Source of the DNA: JAHIZC01 sp043813305 | GTDB taxonomy: Bacteria > Omnitrophota > Gorgyraeia > Gygaellales > Profunditerraquicolaceae | Assembly: GCA_043813305.1 (NCBI GenBank) | Contig: JBDRLC010000047.1 | Span: 1-47,030, forward strand | DNA length: 47,030 bases | Direction of reading: 5' to 3' | In this document: positions 1-8,025 of the stretch, piece by piece | How the letters are laid out: each line of letters starts with the position of its first letter | Position numbering within the stretch: position 1 is the first letter of the stretch | Notes under the pieces: model-generated | Databases searched by the model: none | Seen by the model: the letters and a program-made list of their open reading frames with translations, nothing else | Told to the model about the DNA's origin: nothing | Made by a program: the position numbers and the translations under genes

Positions 1-10
1 CCGCCCACCA
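1..10 (+). tRNA. possible 3' end of an upstream tRNA (truncated by window edge)
   Basis: The first ten bases end in A-CCA after a C-rich stretch, as expected of a tRNA acceptor 3' strand, discriminator base and encoded CCA. Many bacterial tRNA-Val genes end in a similar way, and a second tRNA lies 53 bases downstream. Only ten bases are visible, so this is weak. Confidence 0.25.
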
Positions 11-21
11 GTTCAAAAATA

Positions 22-49
22 TTGCAATAATTAGATTATTGTGTACAAT
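22..49 (+). promoter_or_regulatory. sigma-70 type promoter for tRNA-Asp
   Basis: A TTGCAA hexamer (22-27) is followed after 16 bases by TACAAT (44-49). The predicted start is about seven bases before the mature tRNA 5' end, giving a very short leader. Confidence 0.5.
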
Positions 50-63
50 AAGACTTTCTTCTA

Positions 64-140
64 GGGGCCGTCGTCTAGCCTGGAAAGACCCATGATTGTC
101 GATCATGTGATCGCGGGTTCAAATCCCGTCGGCCCCGCCA
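64..140 (+). tRNA. tRNA-Asp (anticodon GUC)
   Basis: A complete cloverleaf can be folded. The acceptor GGGGCCG (64-70) pairs with CGGCCCC (130-136), followed by discriminator G and an encoded CCA (138-140). The D arm has GTCT/AGAC, the anticodon stem is CATGA/TCATG around loop TTGTCGA with anticodon GTC, and the T arm has the TTCAAAT loop. The GUC anticodon reads GAC and GAU (Asp), and G73 agrees with Asp identity. CCA is encoded in the gene. Confidence 0.95.
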
Positions 141-146
141 GTCTTC

Positions 147-169
147 GCTCAGCACTTAACGTGCAGAGC
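147..169 (+). terminator. weak hairpin just downstream of tRNA-Asp
   Basis: GCTC-A-GCAC and GTGC-A-GAGC can pair around a five-base loop with one A/A mismatch. No U-run follows, so it may be a processing or weak termination structure. Confidence 0.2.
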
Positions 170-216
170 TTCACCTGGCTTACGCCAAAATATGCATTGC
201 GTATATATTCTCACCA

Positions 217-245
217 GTGACGGCTTTATATTTTGCTGTTAAAAT
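217..245 (+). promoter_or_regulatory. candidate promoter for the lipoprotein gene
   Basis: GTGACG (217-222), 17 bases, TAAAAT (240-245). The -35 matches consensus at four of six bases and the -10 at five of six. It lies about 48 bases ahead of the start codon and the A+T-rich leader that carries the ribosome binding site. Confidence 0.35.
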
Positions 246-292
246 AATTAATTAAATAAATTATCTTTATAAAAAGAAAAAGGAGGCGCTCT

Positions 293-898
293 ATGAGCAA
301 GAAGCAGATTTTTCTTCTTTTGAGTGTGTTTATTCTTACAAGTGCATTATCGGGCTGTACCTATTTAAAGAATAGGGGAAATGACGCTATGGATATGTTT
401 GATGTAGGGATTACCCTTACTTCAAAACCAAACTTTGCTCTCTATTTGGATATAGCACAGGTACTTCCTATAGGATTTAGCCATGTTGATGGCAAATTGA
501 TCGGAATCGGCAGGAGCACCTTTGGCGTGCATGATTTTCGTCAGAAAGGATATGGTTATTTAATCGGCGGATCTATGCAAAGAGGCGTAGATAATTACGA
601 TCCCAATAATCCCGATGATCCAGCAACATATGATGTTGGTATTTTAGGGTTTACAAATGGAACGCACATGGCCAATTATAATCCTGCGCAATATGAAGAA
701 GGCCGTCCAAAAACACGTCCCACATGTCCCAAAACACTTCATTTAGGATGGATAGGAATTGAGTGGGGATGTAAGGCTTGGGATATGCTTGATTTTATAT
801 TAGGGTGGACCACACTCGATATTGGCGAGGATGATCTGGCGGGAGTTGATCAGTACACAAGCTATGAGTCTGCGGTTGATGAATCCTCAATGAAGTAG
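293..898 (+). CDS. exported lipoprotein of unknown function
   Basis: I do not recognise a named family. The N-terminus is a clear type II signal peptide: a KK charge pair, a hydrophobic core and lipobox LSGC with Cys22, predicting a lipid-anchored envelope protein of about 180 mature residues. The mature part is rich in Gly and aromatic residues and has short repeated themes (IGIG, LGWIGIEWG, FILGWTTLDIG) that suggest a compact beta-rich fold. The start is well supported by an AGGAGG ribosome binding site ten bases or less upstream. The gene is 27 bases before the cysteine desulfurase gene, so it could be the first gene of that operon or separately transcribed. No catalytic motif is visible. 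Confidence 0.75.
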   Translation: MSKKQIFLLLSVFILTSALSGCTYLKNRGNDAMDMFDVGITLTSKPNFALYLDIAQVLPIGFSHVDGKLIGIGRSTFGVHDFRQKGYGYLIGGSMQRGVDNYDPNNPDDPATYDVGILGFTNGTHMANYNPAQYEEGRPKTRPTCPKTLHLGWIGIEWGCKAWDMLDFILGWTTLDIGEDDLAGVDQYTSYESAVDESSMK

Positions 899-925
899 AA
901 TTGAGTAATAAATTTTTGAATTAAT

Positions 926-2374
926 ATGTATAAGAAAGCCGTACTTAAAGATCGGCCCTCATTGCTGAATGCTCATCGGATACCAATTAATCAGATCCGC
1001 AGTCAAATCACCGGATTAGAAAAACAGGTTCCTCTGATTAATCGAGGCTCACGCCCCTATATTAACTTCGATAACGCCGCCACTACGCCATCTTTCAAAT
1101 CAGTGATTGAGAAAGTTGCCAAGTTTAGCGAATGGTATGCCAGTGTGCATCGGGGAACAGGTTTTAAATCTCAGCTATCCACCCACATATACGAAAATTG
1201 CCGGGAAAAAGTTATGCAGTTTGTGGGCGCAGATACCAAAGACCACGTAGCGATCTTTACCAGTAATACTACCTGCGCAATAAATAATGTCTGTCAGCAT
1301 ATCGAATTAAAGGATAACGAAGTAATCCTGGTTACGATAGTAGAACACCATTCTAACATGTTGCCATGGAGGGTGAACTGTCCTGTCGAATATGTTGATA
1401 TGTTTGATAGCGAAGGTAATTTTAGCAGCAAGAAGCTAGAAGAGAAATTACGCACAAGCCAAAAGAAGGTCCGCCTGGTAGCGATAACCGGAGCTTCCAA
1501 CGTAACGGGGTGCATACCTCCGATTAAAGAAGTATCTCGCGTAGTGCATAACTATGGGGCAGAGCTTCTGGTAGATGCTGCGCAGCTGATTGCCTGTAGG
1601 CCCGTAGAGATGCTTTCATTAGATAGCCCAGAGAGAATAGATTATCTTGTATTTAGCGCGCATAAAATGTATGCGCCATTCGGCGTAGGGGTGATTGTCG
1701 GCCCGCGCAAGACTTTTATCTCTGGCCGGCCCTATATGGTCGGAGGGGGAACGGTAGATTTAGTTACTTTGGACGATATAGAATGGACGGATGCTCCTGA
1801 ACGGGATGAACCGGGAACGCCGAATCTTATCGGAGTAGTGGCTTTGATTGAAGCAATAGATGCATTGCGTAAGATCGGCTGGGATTTTATTGTTGAACAT
1901 AACCGGTTTTTAACTAAGAAATTGTTAGAAGAATTACGAAAATTACCCAAGATTACCATCTATGGTAAGTGTGATCCGGATTGTTCCGTTGATCGAGCGG
2001 GAGTGGTTACCTTCAATGCGCAGGGTATTTCACATGCTTTGCTGGCAGCGATCTTAGGATATGAATGGGGGATCGGCGTGCGTAATGGCTGTTTTTGCGC
2101 GCAGCCTTATGTGATAAAACTCCTGGGATTAGATCAGGCAGCAGTGAGGAATTATGCAGAGCAGATTAGAGAGGGGGACTGGAGTACGGTTCCCGGGATG
2201 GTGAGAGCGAGCTTTGGGATCTATAACACCGAGGAAGAGATAGATTATTTTATCGAAGCGCTCACTTCGATATTAAATAACGGTACTCAAGTTTCATATA
2301 CGGTGAATCCTCAGACAGGGGAGTATTCGCCGGAGGGGAAAACACCGGATTTTAATCAGTATTTCTCTGTTTAA
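926..2374 (+). CDS. class V aminotransferase, cysteine desulfurase (SufS/CsdA-like)
   Basis: A PLP-dependent enzyme expected to remove sulfur from cysteine (or selenium from selenocysteine), leaving a persulfide for Fe-S cluster or thio-group synthesis. Visible family marks are the N-terminal FDNAATTP segment, the HHSN segment that contacts PLP, the DAAQ segment, the Schiff-base lysine in SAHKM (Lys247), and a Cys in the CAQP motif (Cys391) at the position of the SufS active-site cysteine. A second Cys389 lies two residues before it. At 482 residues it is longer than typical SufS (about 400), with about 40 extra N-terminal residues and a C-terminal tail. It lies 14 bases before two radical-SAM genes that need many Fe-S clusters, so it may supply sulfur for them. 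That link is inference; a different class V lyase activity is possible. Confidence 0.85.
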   Translation: MYKKAVLKDRPSLLNAHRIPINQIRSQITGLEKQVPLINRGSRPYINFDNAATTPSFKSVIEKVAKFSEWYASVHRGTGFKSQLSTHIYENCREKVMQFVGADTKDHVAIFTSNTTCAINNVCQHIELKDNEVILVTIVEHHSNMLPWRVNCPVEYVDMFDSEGNFSSKKLEEKLRTSQKKVRLVAITGASNVTGCIPPIKEVSRVVHNYGAELLVDAAQLIACRPVEMLSLDSPERIDYLVFSAHKMYAPFGVGVIVGPRKTFISGRPYMVGGGTVDLVTLDDIEWTDAPERDEPGTPNLIGVVALIEAIDALRKIGWDFIVEHNRFLTKKLLEELRKLPKITIYGKCDPDCSVDRAGVVTFNAQGISHALLAAILGYEWGIGVRNGCFCAQPYVIKLLGLDQAAVRNYAEQIREGDWSTVPGMVRASFGIYNTEEEIDYFIEALTSILNNGTQVSYTVNPQTGEYSPEGKTPDFNQYFSV

Positions 2375-2388
2375 ATACGCTAAGGCTT

Positions 2389-3915
2389 ATGGCTAATTTA
2401 GGTATATGTAACAAGTGTGGGAAATCAGTTCCGATTAAACATTATCAGAAAGAGGGCAAAGAGTATCTGGAAAAACTCTGTCCTGATTGTGGTGCTGCGC
2501 CTTCATTAATTTCAAATGACACCCGGCAGTATAACCGCAAAAGAGAATTTATGGCTGACCGGCATTATCCGGGATGTCATATGGATTGCCTTAGCTGCAC
2601 TCATAGAGACCCCAACATTATTTTTATCGAGACCACAAATCGCTGCAATATGAACTGCCCGATCTGTATTACTAATGTTCCCTCAATGGGTTTTCAGTTT
2701 GAGCCGCGGATGGAATTTTTTGACCGGATATTCAGTCATTACGCAAAATTCGAGCGGCCGCCTTCGGTGCAGCTGTTTGGCGGAGAACCCACGATGAGAG
2801 AGGATCTCCTCGATATTATAAAACTCGCTAAATCCTATGGGCTCTCGGTTCGTCTGGTGACTAACGGTTTAAAGCTTGCTGATAAGAAGTATGCAGAGAA
2901 GATCATGGCTAGTGGTGCTGCGATATTGATCGCTTTTGATGGCCTGAAAAGAGAGATGTATCAGAAGTTAAGAAATTTTCCTGAGTCATTGGACATAAAA
3001 TTAAAGGCACTAGATAATCTCGCTCATCATAGGCGCAGGAAAGTCGTACTGATGACCGTTGTAGACAAAAATATAAATGGCGATGATATGCCAAAGTTTT
3101 TGGCTTACTGTTTAAAAAATCGGCATATCCGCGGAATATTCCTCATGCCTCTGACTCAGGTATGGTCGGACCAGAGGCTGCAATATAAACCCGAGAGGAC
3201 CACGCAAGAAGACGTTGAAAATATCGTTAAGAATGCAGTCGGAGGTAAGGCGGAGTTTGTTCCTTTGGGTTCCTGGGAATTTCATAACATAGCGAAGGTG
3301 CTCAAGCAAACCCTAATGCCTTTTACCGGCGTACATCCGAATTGCGAAAGTTTTACTTACCTTATTCCGCAGGGGAATAAATATGTCTCCATATCAGATT
3401 ATTTAAAGTTTGGTTTATTTTCGCTAGTAGCCGATCTTAGGGAGATGGATAAAAAGATAGAGCCCTATACTTTAAAAGATCCTATTAGTAAGTGGCATAA
3501 ATTCAGAGTGCATTTCATTTTAGCAAGGCTTCTTTTCAAACATATAGATCTTGCTGCAGTGATTGGTAAAAGAGGGTTTTCTGCTTTCATCGGATGGATG
3601 CGTTTTTTTGGAAAACTTCTCATCGGCAGAAATTTTTTAGACGTTCTTGGCAAAGAGACCACCCTAACAGATATCAGAGGGGCATTGCAGATTTTATTAC
3701 TTCCCTTTGAGGATGATGATATCCTGGAGAGTGCTCGCTTGGAAAAATGCGCTTCCTGCTTTGCCTATATCGATCTAAAGAGCGATACGGTTAAATCAAT
3801 ACCCTTTTGCATCTGGGAAAAATACAAACAACCGATTATGAAAGATATCGCCAAAGAATATAATAAAGAGAGCTACACGCAAGGATTACCAAATAAGAAA
3901 ATTGCTTGCTCATGA
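2389..3915 (+). CDS. radical SAM protein, tetraether-synthase (Tes/MJ0619)-like, paralog 1
   Basis: The cysteine layout matches the Tes/MJ0619-like radical-SAM family: a rubredoxin-like pair of knuckles (Cys7/Cys10 and Cys31/Cys34), a CxxxCxxC (Cys63/67/70), the radical-SAM CxxxCxxC in TNRCNMNCPIC (Cys86/90/93), a GGEPT motif, an HPNC segment (Cys319) and a C-terminal CxxC...PFC (Cys454/457/474) that could bind another cluster. In archaea, Tes joins two lipid chain ends by sp3-sp3 C-C coupling. Related proteins methylate cofactors or act on unknown substrates, so the reaction here is not fixed. The protein is cytoplasmic with amphipathic, membrane-contacting stretches (about residues 370-420). 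It is followed 16 bases later by a close paralog; both share an identical block from NMNCPICITN through EPRMEFFDRIF. Confidence 0.8.
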   Translation: MANLGICNKCGKSVPIKHYQKEGKEYLEKLCPDCGAAPSLISNDTRQYNRKREFMADRHYPGCHMDCLSCTHRDPNIIFIETTNRCNMNCPICITNVPSMGFQFEPRMEFFDRIFSHYAKFERPPSVQLFGGEPTMREDLLDIIKLAKSYGLSVRLVTNGLKLADKKYAEKIMASGAAILIAFDGLKREMYQKLRNFPESLDIKLKALDNLAHHRRRKVVLMTVVDKNINGDDMPKFLAYCLKNRHIRGIFLMPLTQVWSDQRLQYKPERTTQEDVENIVKNAVGGKAEFVPLGSWEFHNIAKVLKQTLMPFTGVHPNCESFTYLIPQGNKYVSISDYLKFGLFSLVADLREMDKKIEPYTLKDPISKWHKFRVHFILARLLFKHIDLAAVIGKRGFSAFIGWMRFFGKLLIGRNFLDVLGKETTLTDIRGALQILLLPFEDDDILESARLEKCASCFAYIDLKSDTVKSIPFCIWEKYKQPIMKDIAKEYNKESYTQGLPNKKIACS

Positions 3916-3931
3916 TTAAAGGGGAGAGAAA

Positions 3932-5497
3932 ATGACTTTGAATATGGGGATGTGTGATAAGTGTCGGAAGGTTGTTTCGGTCACTCATCACCAAAAGAAT
4001 AATAAGGAATACTTGCACAAACATTGTCCTGATTGCGGCGAGGTCGAGACACTCATATCTAATGATGCTTCCCTTTACCGGCGCAAAAGAGAGTTTCTCT
4101 CAGAGCATAAATATCAGGGATGCCATATGTCCTGTCTTGACTGCGTGCATAAGGTACCAAACATCGTTTTTGTCGAAACCACCAACCGCTGTAATATGAA
4201 CTGCCCGATCTGTATCACCAACGTTCCTTCGATGGGTTTTCAGTTTGAACCGCGCATGGAGTTTTTTGACCGGATATTTAAGTATTGCTCCCAGCTCGAA
4301 CATCCTCCTTCGATCCAGCTCTTTGGCGGTGAACCTACAGTACGCGAGGATATGTTTGAGATTATCGAGCTGGCAAAGTCATACGGCCTGATTGTGCGGA
4401 TTGCTACTAATGGCTTAAAAATAGCGGATAAGGCGTACGCTCAAAAGGTAATCGATAGCGGAGCTACTGTACTGATCGCCTTTGATGGCTTTAAAAAAGA
4501 GATGTATGCCGAGTTACGCGCGCATCCAGAGGCACTGGGATTAAAGCTTAAAGCATTAGAAAATCTCTCCGGGCATAAAAACGGAAAAGTAGTGTTGATG
4601 TCCGTAATTGATAAACAGATTAACGGAGATGAGGTGCCTGAATTTTTAAACTTCTGCGTCGATAAGCCGCATATCCGCGGGATTTATTTTATGCCTCTGA
4701 CCCATGTCTGGTCAAAAGATAGGCTAAACTACGACCCAAAGCGGACAACGCAGGAAGATATCGAGAATTTTGTAAACAAGGCAGTCGGCGGCGGTGCAGA
4801 ATTTGTACCGATGGGCTCCTTCGAATTTAATAATATCCAAAAAGTATTAGGGAACGAGGTAGTAACCTTTGCCGGCGTGCATGCAAATTGTGAAAGTCTT
4901 ACCTATCTTATACCGCAGGGCGATAAATTCATTCCTTTATCCCGCTTCCTAAAACATGGTTTTGCCGCTTCCGTAAGAGACCTCAGAGAGCTGGATAAGA
5001 GAGTAGCGCGGTTTATTGGTAAGAAACCGGCGGGACTTTGGTTGAAGATCCGGGTGCGTATAGAGCTAGCCAAGGTTTATCTTAAGCACTGGAATTTCTC
5101 TGCAATGGTCGGCGCAAAAGGTTTCAGTGCATTTATACGTTGGATGCGTATTTTAGTAAAGTTGCTGATGCAGAGGCCGTTTCTGGAGGTTATACGCGAG
5201 GAGACGGTTTTTAAACATCCTAATGTGATATTAGAGATTATTATCCTTCCCTTTGAGGATGATTATACGCTTGAAAGCGAACGCCTACGTTTATGTGCGT
5301 CTTGTTTTTGCTATGTGGATGTAGGAACCGATACGGTAAAATCTATTCCCTTCTGCATCTGGGAGAAGTATAAAACGGTAGTTATGAAAGATATTGCAGA
5401 GAAGTATAATAAAGAAGGGTATAACCAGGGGTTATCCCGCGCAAAACAAAATGAGCAAGAAGGGAAGAAAGATCGGGAGAGCGTGATTCTTTCATGA
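3932..5497 (+). CDS. radical SAM protein, tetraether-synthase (Tes/MJ0619)-like, paralog 2
   Basis: A tandem paralog of the preceding gene, with every cysteine motif retained: Cys8/11 and Cys32/35 knuckles, Cys64/68/71, radical-SAM Cys87/91/94, GGEPT, HANC and the C-terminal CASC...PFC. The two copies are easily aligned end to end, so this is duplication with retention of all metal sites, not decay. The ATG is preceded by a GGGGAGAG ribosome binding site. The C-terminus carries an extra charged tail of about 13 residues. Having two copies could mean different substrates (for example different chain lengths or head groups), two successive couplings, or a heterodimer. The product cannot be read from sequence. 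Confidence 0.8.
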   Translation: MTLNMGMCDKCRKVVSVTHHQKNNKEYLHKHCPDCGEVETLISNDASLYRRKREFLSEHKYQGCHMSCLDCVHKVPNIVFVETTNRCNMNCPICITNVPSMGFQFEPRMEFFDRIFKYCSQLEHPPSIQLFGGEPTVREDMFEIIELAKSYGLIVRIATNGLKIADKAYAQKVIDSGATVLIAFDGFKKEMYAELRAHPEALGLKLKALENLSGHKNGKVVLMSVIDKQINGDEVPEFLNFCVDKPHIRGIYFMPLTHVWSKDRLNYDPKRTTQEDIENFVNKAVGGGAEFVPMGSFEFNNIQKVLGNEVVTFAGVHANCESLTYLIPQGDKFIPLSRFLKHGFAASVRDLRELDKRVARFIGKKPAGLWLKIRVRIELAKVYLKHWNFSAMVGAKGFSAFIRWMRILVKLLMQRPFLEVIREETVFKHPNVILEIIILPFEDDYTLESERLRLCASCFCYVDVGTDTVKSIPFCIWEKYKTVVMKDIAEKYNKEGYNQGLSRAKQNEQEGKKDRESVILS

Positions 5498-5498
5498 G

Positions 5499-6041
5499 AT
5501 GAGATTGTATCTTAATCCGAAAAGATTAGTTGTTATCTTGCTGCTTTACCTATTGTTCTACGGTTATAATCTTAGTTATGCCGAAGGGGATGCCCTTATG
5601 TATTCCCGGGCAGCAAAGGCAGCAAAAGCAGGAAACGTTAGCGCGGCCTTTATGTATTTTCACTCGCTCATGAATAGCAACCCCGACTCAAGGTATAGAG
5701 ACGAGGCATTATTTGCAATTGGTGAGTATTATTTCCTGATATCCAATTCTTATGACGCTTTTATCAGCTTCGCTGATTTCGTCAATGAATTTCCCGATTC
5801 CCAAGGAAAGGTCTTTGCCTTGGTTTATCTATTAAAAATTGCAGAGAAAGCGGATAAAACATCTATAGCCCAAGGCCTGGAAAAGGATATAGTGACTTTT
5901 AAACGGCTGATCCTTCTCTTTAAAGAATACAAAGAATACAAATATCTTTCACCCCTGCATAGAGAGCATAAGTTGGTATATTTTATCGATAAAGTAGAAG
6001 CTTACGTAGACGGTGAGCTCCTTGCTCAGATACCTTATTAA
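5499..6041 (+). CDS. exported TPR-like (BamD/YbgF-type) protein
   Basis: 180 residues with an N-terminal signal peptide (hydrophobic VVILLLYLLFYGYNL, probable cleavage near SYA-EG). The rest is helical, with TPR-like spacing: AAKAAKAGNVSAAFMYFHSLMNSNPDSRYRDEA, then GEYYFLISNSYDAF and FVNEFPDSQG. The 'NPDSRYRDEAL' and 'FPDSQGKVFAL' turns are typical of the BamD/YbgF type of repeat that acts as a periplasmic scaffold. It has no lipobox, unlike true BamD. It starts one base after the stop of the radical-SAM gene, and the next gene overlaps it by 29 bases, so translation is probably coupled. The role is likely structural, in the envelope. Confidence 0.65.
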   Translation: MRLYLNPKRLVVILLLYLLFYGYNLSYAEGDALMYSRAAKAAKAGNVSAAFMYFHSLMNSNPDSRYRDEALFAIGEYYFLISNSYDAFISFADFVNEFPDSQGKVFALVYLLKIAEKADKTSIAQGLEKDIVTFKRLILLFKEYKEYKYLSPLHREHKLVYFIDKVEAYVDGELLAQIPY

Positions 6042-8001
6042 ATTAAAATTCCTCTTCTTAATTTTCATTTTAGCAGTTTTTCTTGCTACCGTCGCCTGCA
6101 ATATCTTTCTCTTTGTATCCAAGCCTTCAATAACAAAATCGCTGAACAAGTATTTTAGCCAAAGTATCTCTATAGAGAATGCGATATTTGTACCCCCTAA
6201 TTATATTTTCTTAAAGAATATCTCCATATCCGAAACAGTTAGCTCTGAAGATACACAGTTATCTTTTATCCCGACTATTTTCATAAAATTTTCTTTAGCA
6301 AAGCTGGTATTAAAAAAAACTTTAACCCTCTGTGCCGTAAGTTTATATAATCCCAGAATGGAGTACGTTGATTTTTGCAGCTTTATCAAGGAAAACTATA
6401 AACAGATAATAGATTTTATTCGCAGCTTACCGCAAGAGGATTTCAAATTCCATATTAATCAGGCGCGGTTAGATTTAGCCGGTAAAGATACAAAAGCCGC
6501 AAGTATTTTAGCTGATTTTTACCTGAATATTAAAGACCGCTTTATGCTTGCTTCGGGGTCGATGAAAAAAGGAGCATCCCTTCATTACAAATTCAGCGGT
6601 AGCTTATTAGAAGACAGTTTCTTTTTGCACAATTTAGAGCTGACCAAAGATAATCTCTATTCACAATTATCGGGAGAGATTCAGAAGGATTCTTTAAAAA
6701 TAAACGGGCTCGCTTTTATAGATACATTATCCCGGAAGCGCTCTGAAGAAAAAAACGAAGCCAATATCATTGAGAAAATTAAATCTTTCTTAAGAAACAC
6801 TCCGAAATACCCGGATGCTACTTTTCTTTCGCATGCGGACGCGAAGATTTTCGATATAGACTGTCTAATTAATTTTTCGTTTCCGCAAATCCAAATAGAA
6901 AAATTAAATTTTACGCTGAATAAAGTGCCCTTTGGTTTAAAGGGTGATTTCATTTTTTCGCAGCCGCTCTCCCTGGATTTGACATTGTCATCGTACCCGG
7001 GGAAAATAGACGAACTTTCGGGAGAAGACATTAAGAAGCTAGACTTAAGTATAAAAGGAAGTTTAGAGGAGCAGGTGTTCAATGGCGATAGTTCCTTTAG
7101 CCTCAATTTTGTGAAGAAGAAGAATATCAGGACCCCCCTGGAGAAGGTAAAGCTTAGTCTGAAGAATTTGGCTTTGGATTTTACCCGATATCCTCAGCCA
7201 ACGATGAATGCAGGAGAGATAGATTTATTATGTCTGACCGAAAGTAACAGTTACAAATTATTTTTGCAAAACCTGCGAGTAAACATGGATTTAAGAGATG
7301 AATTTCTTAAATCATTCGAATTGAACTCTTCGTTCTACGGTGGTAATTTAAACGGCGAAGGTAAAATTAATATTAAAAGATTCCCTCCTCGGATTACTTC
7401 CAGCCTGACAATAGAGAATGCCAGCGCCCATAAACTAGATGAGCTATTGAAATATTTTGCCAAAGTTGACGGCAAGATGTCTAGTTCGATGACCTTTAGT
7501 AATTATCCCAGATTAGGTTTAAATGGCTTTGTAAATATCCGCGGCGGATACTTGAATAAGTTGGACTTTTTTGAATGGCTCTCAGGCTTCTTTGATCTGC
7601 CGTCTTTAAGCGTTGTGGATTTCAGAAATTCCTCCTTTAACTTTTCCATAGATTCCAAGGGCGTTAGTATGCATGACTTAGAATTAGATGCTGAAGATGT
7701 AAATTTGAACGGTTATTTTAGTATCGCTGAAAATGGACTAGTTGCCAGTAAACTTTCCCTGGCACTCACAAAGGACTTGATGGAGGAGTCTTCCAAACTT
7801 ACTCCCCTGCTAAATATATTAAGAAGAGAAGATTTTGAATCTCTGACCTTTGATTTTCAGCTCTCTGGTAATTTTGAATCAATGAACTTTCAGTGGTTGA
7901 GGTCAGAGCTCAAAAGCAAATTACAGCATCTGATCCCTGACTTTGTTGAGAGGAAACTCCAAAGAAACATCGAAAGCGCCATCGAATCCATCTCCCAATA
8001 G
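6013..8001 (+). CDS. AsmA-like inner-membrane/periplasmic protein
   Basis: 662 residues from a GTG start that overlaps the previous gene. One N-terminal membrane helix (about residues 11-35) is followed by a large periplasmic domain made of many short beta strands. The C-terminal third has the pattern of AsmA-like proteins: a strand-rich segment with 'GFVNIRGGYLNKLDFFEWLSGFF', then 'FNFSIDSKGVSMHDLELDAEDVNLNGYFSI', and an amphipathic helical end. AsmA/TamB-type proteins form grooved rods that carry phospholipid or similar lipids towards the outer membrane. Its place between two lipid-type radical-SAM genes and an outer-membrane barrel suggests transport or homeostasis of a modified lipid. This is inference; the family assignment is moderately sure. 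Confidence 0.65.
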   Translation: MSSLLRYLIKLKFLFLIFILAVFLATVACNIFLFVSKPSITKSLNKYFSQSISIENAIFVPPNYIFLKNISISETVSSEDTQLSFIPTIFIKFSLAKLVLKKTLTLCAVSLYNPRMEYVDFCSFIKENYKQIIDFIRSLPQEDFKFHINQARLDLAGKDTKAASILADFYLNIKDRFMLASGSMKKGASLHYKFSGSLLEDSFFLHNLELTKDNLYSQLSGEIQKDSLKINGLAFIDTLSRKRSEEKNEANIIEKIKSFLRNTPKYPDATFLSHADAKIFDIDCLINFSFPQIQIEKLNFTLNKVPFGLKGDFIFSQPLSLDLTLSSYPGKIDELSGEDIKKLDLSIKGSLEEQVFNGDSSFSLNFVKKKNIRTPLEKVKLSLKNLALDFTRYPQPTMNAGEIDLLCLTESNSYKLFLQNLRVNMDLRDEFLKSFELNSSFYGGNLNGEGKINIKRFPPRITSSLTIENASAHKLDELLKYFAKVDGKMSSSMTFSNYPRLGLNGFVNIRGGYLNKLDFFEWLSGFFDLPSLSVVDFRNSSFNFSIDSKGVSMHDLELDAEDVNLNGYFSIAENGLVASKLSLALTKDLMEESSKLTPLLNILRREDFESLTFDFQLSGNFESMNFQWLRSELKSKLQHLIPDFVERKLQRNIESAIESISQ

Positions 8002-8025
8002 AACTGGTTCTATTTTAATGCGCAT

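Noticed and set aside
64..169. tRNA-Asp as an attachment site of an integrated element
   Set aside because: No integrase gene follows and no repeat of the tRNA 3' end was noticed elsewhere in the window.
6681..7106. 141-codon open frame on the minus strand
   Set aside because: Inside the AsmA-like gene, with no start signal or recognisable domain.
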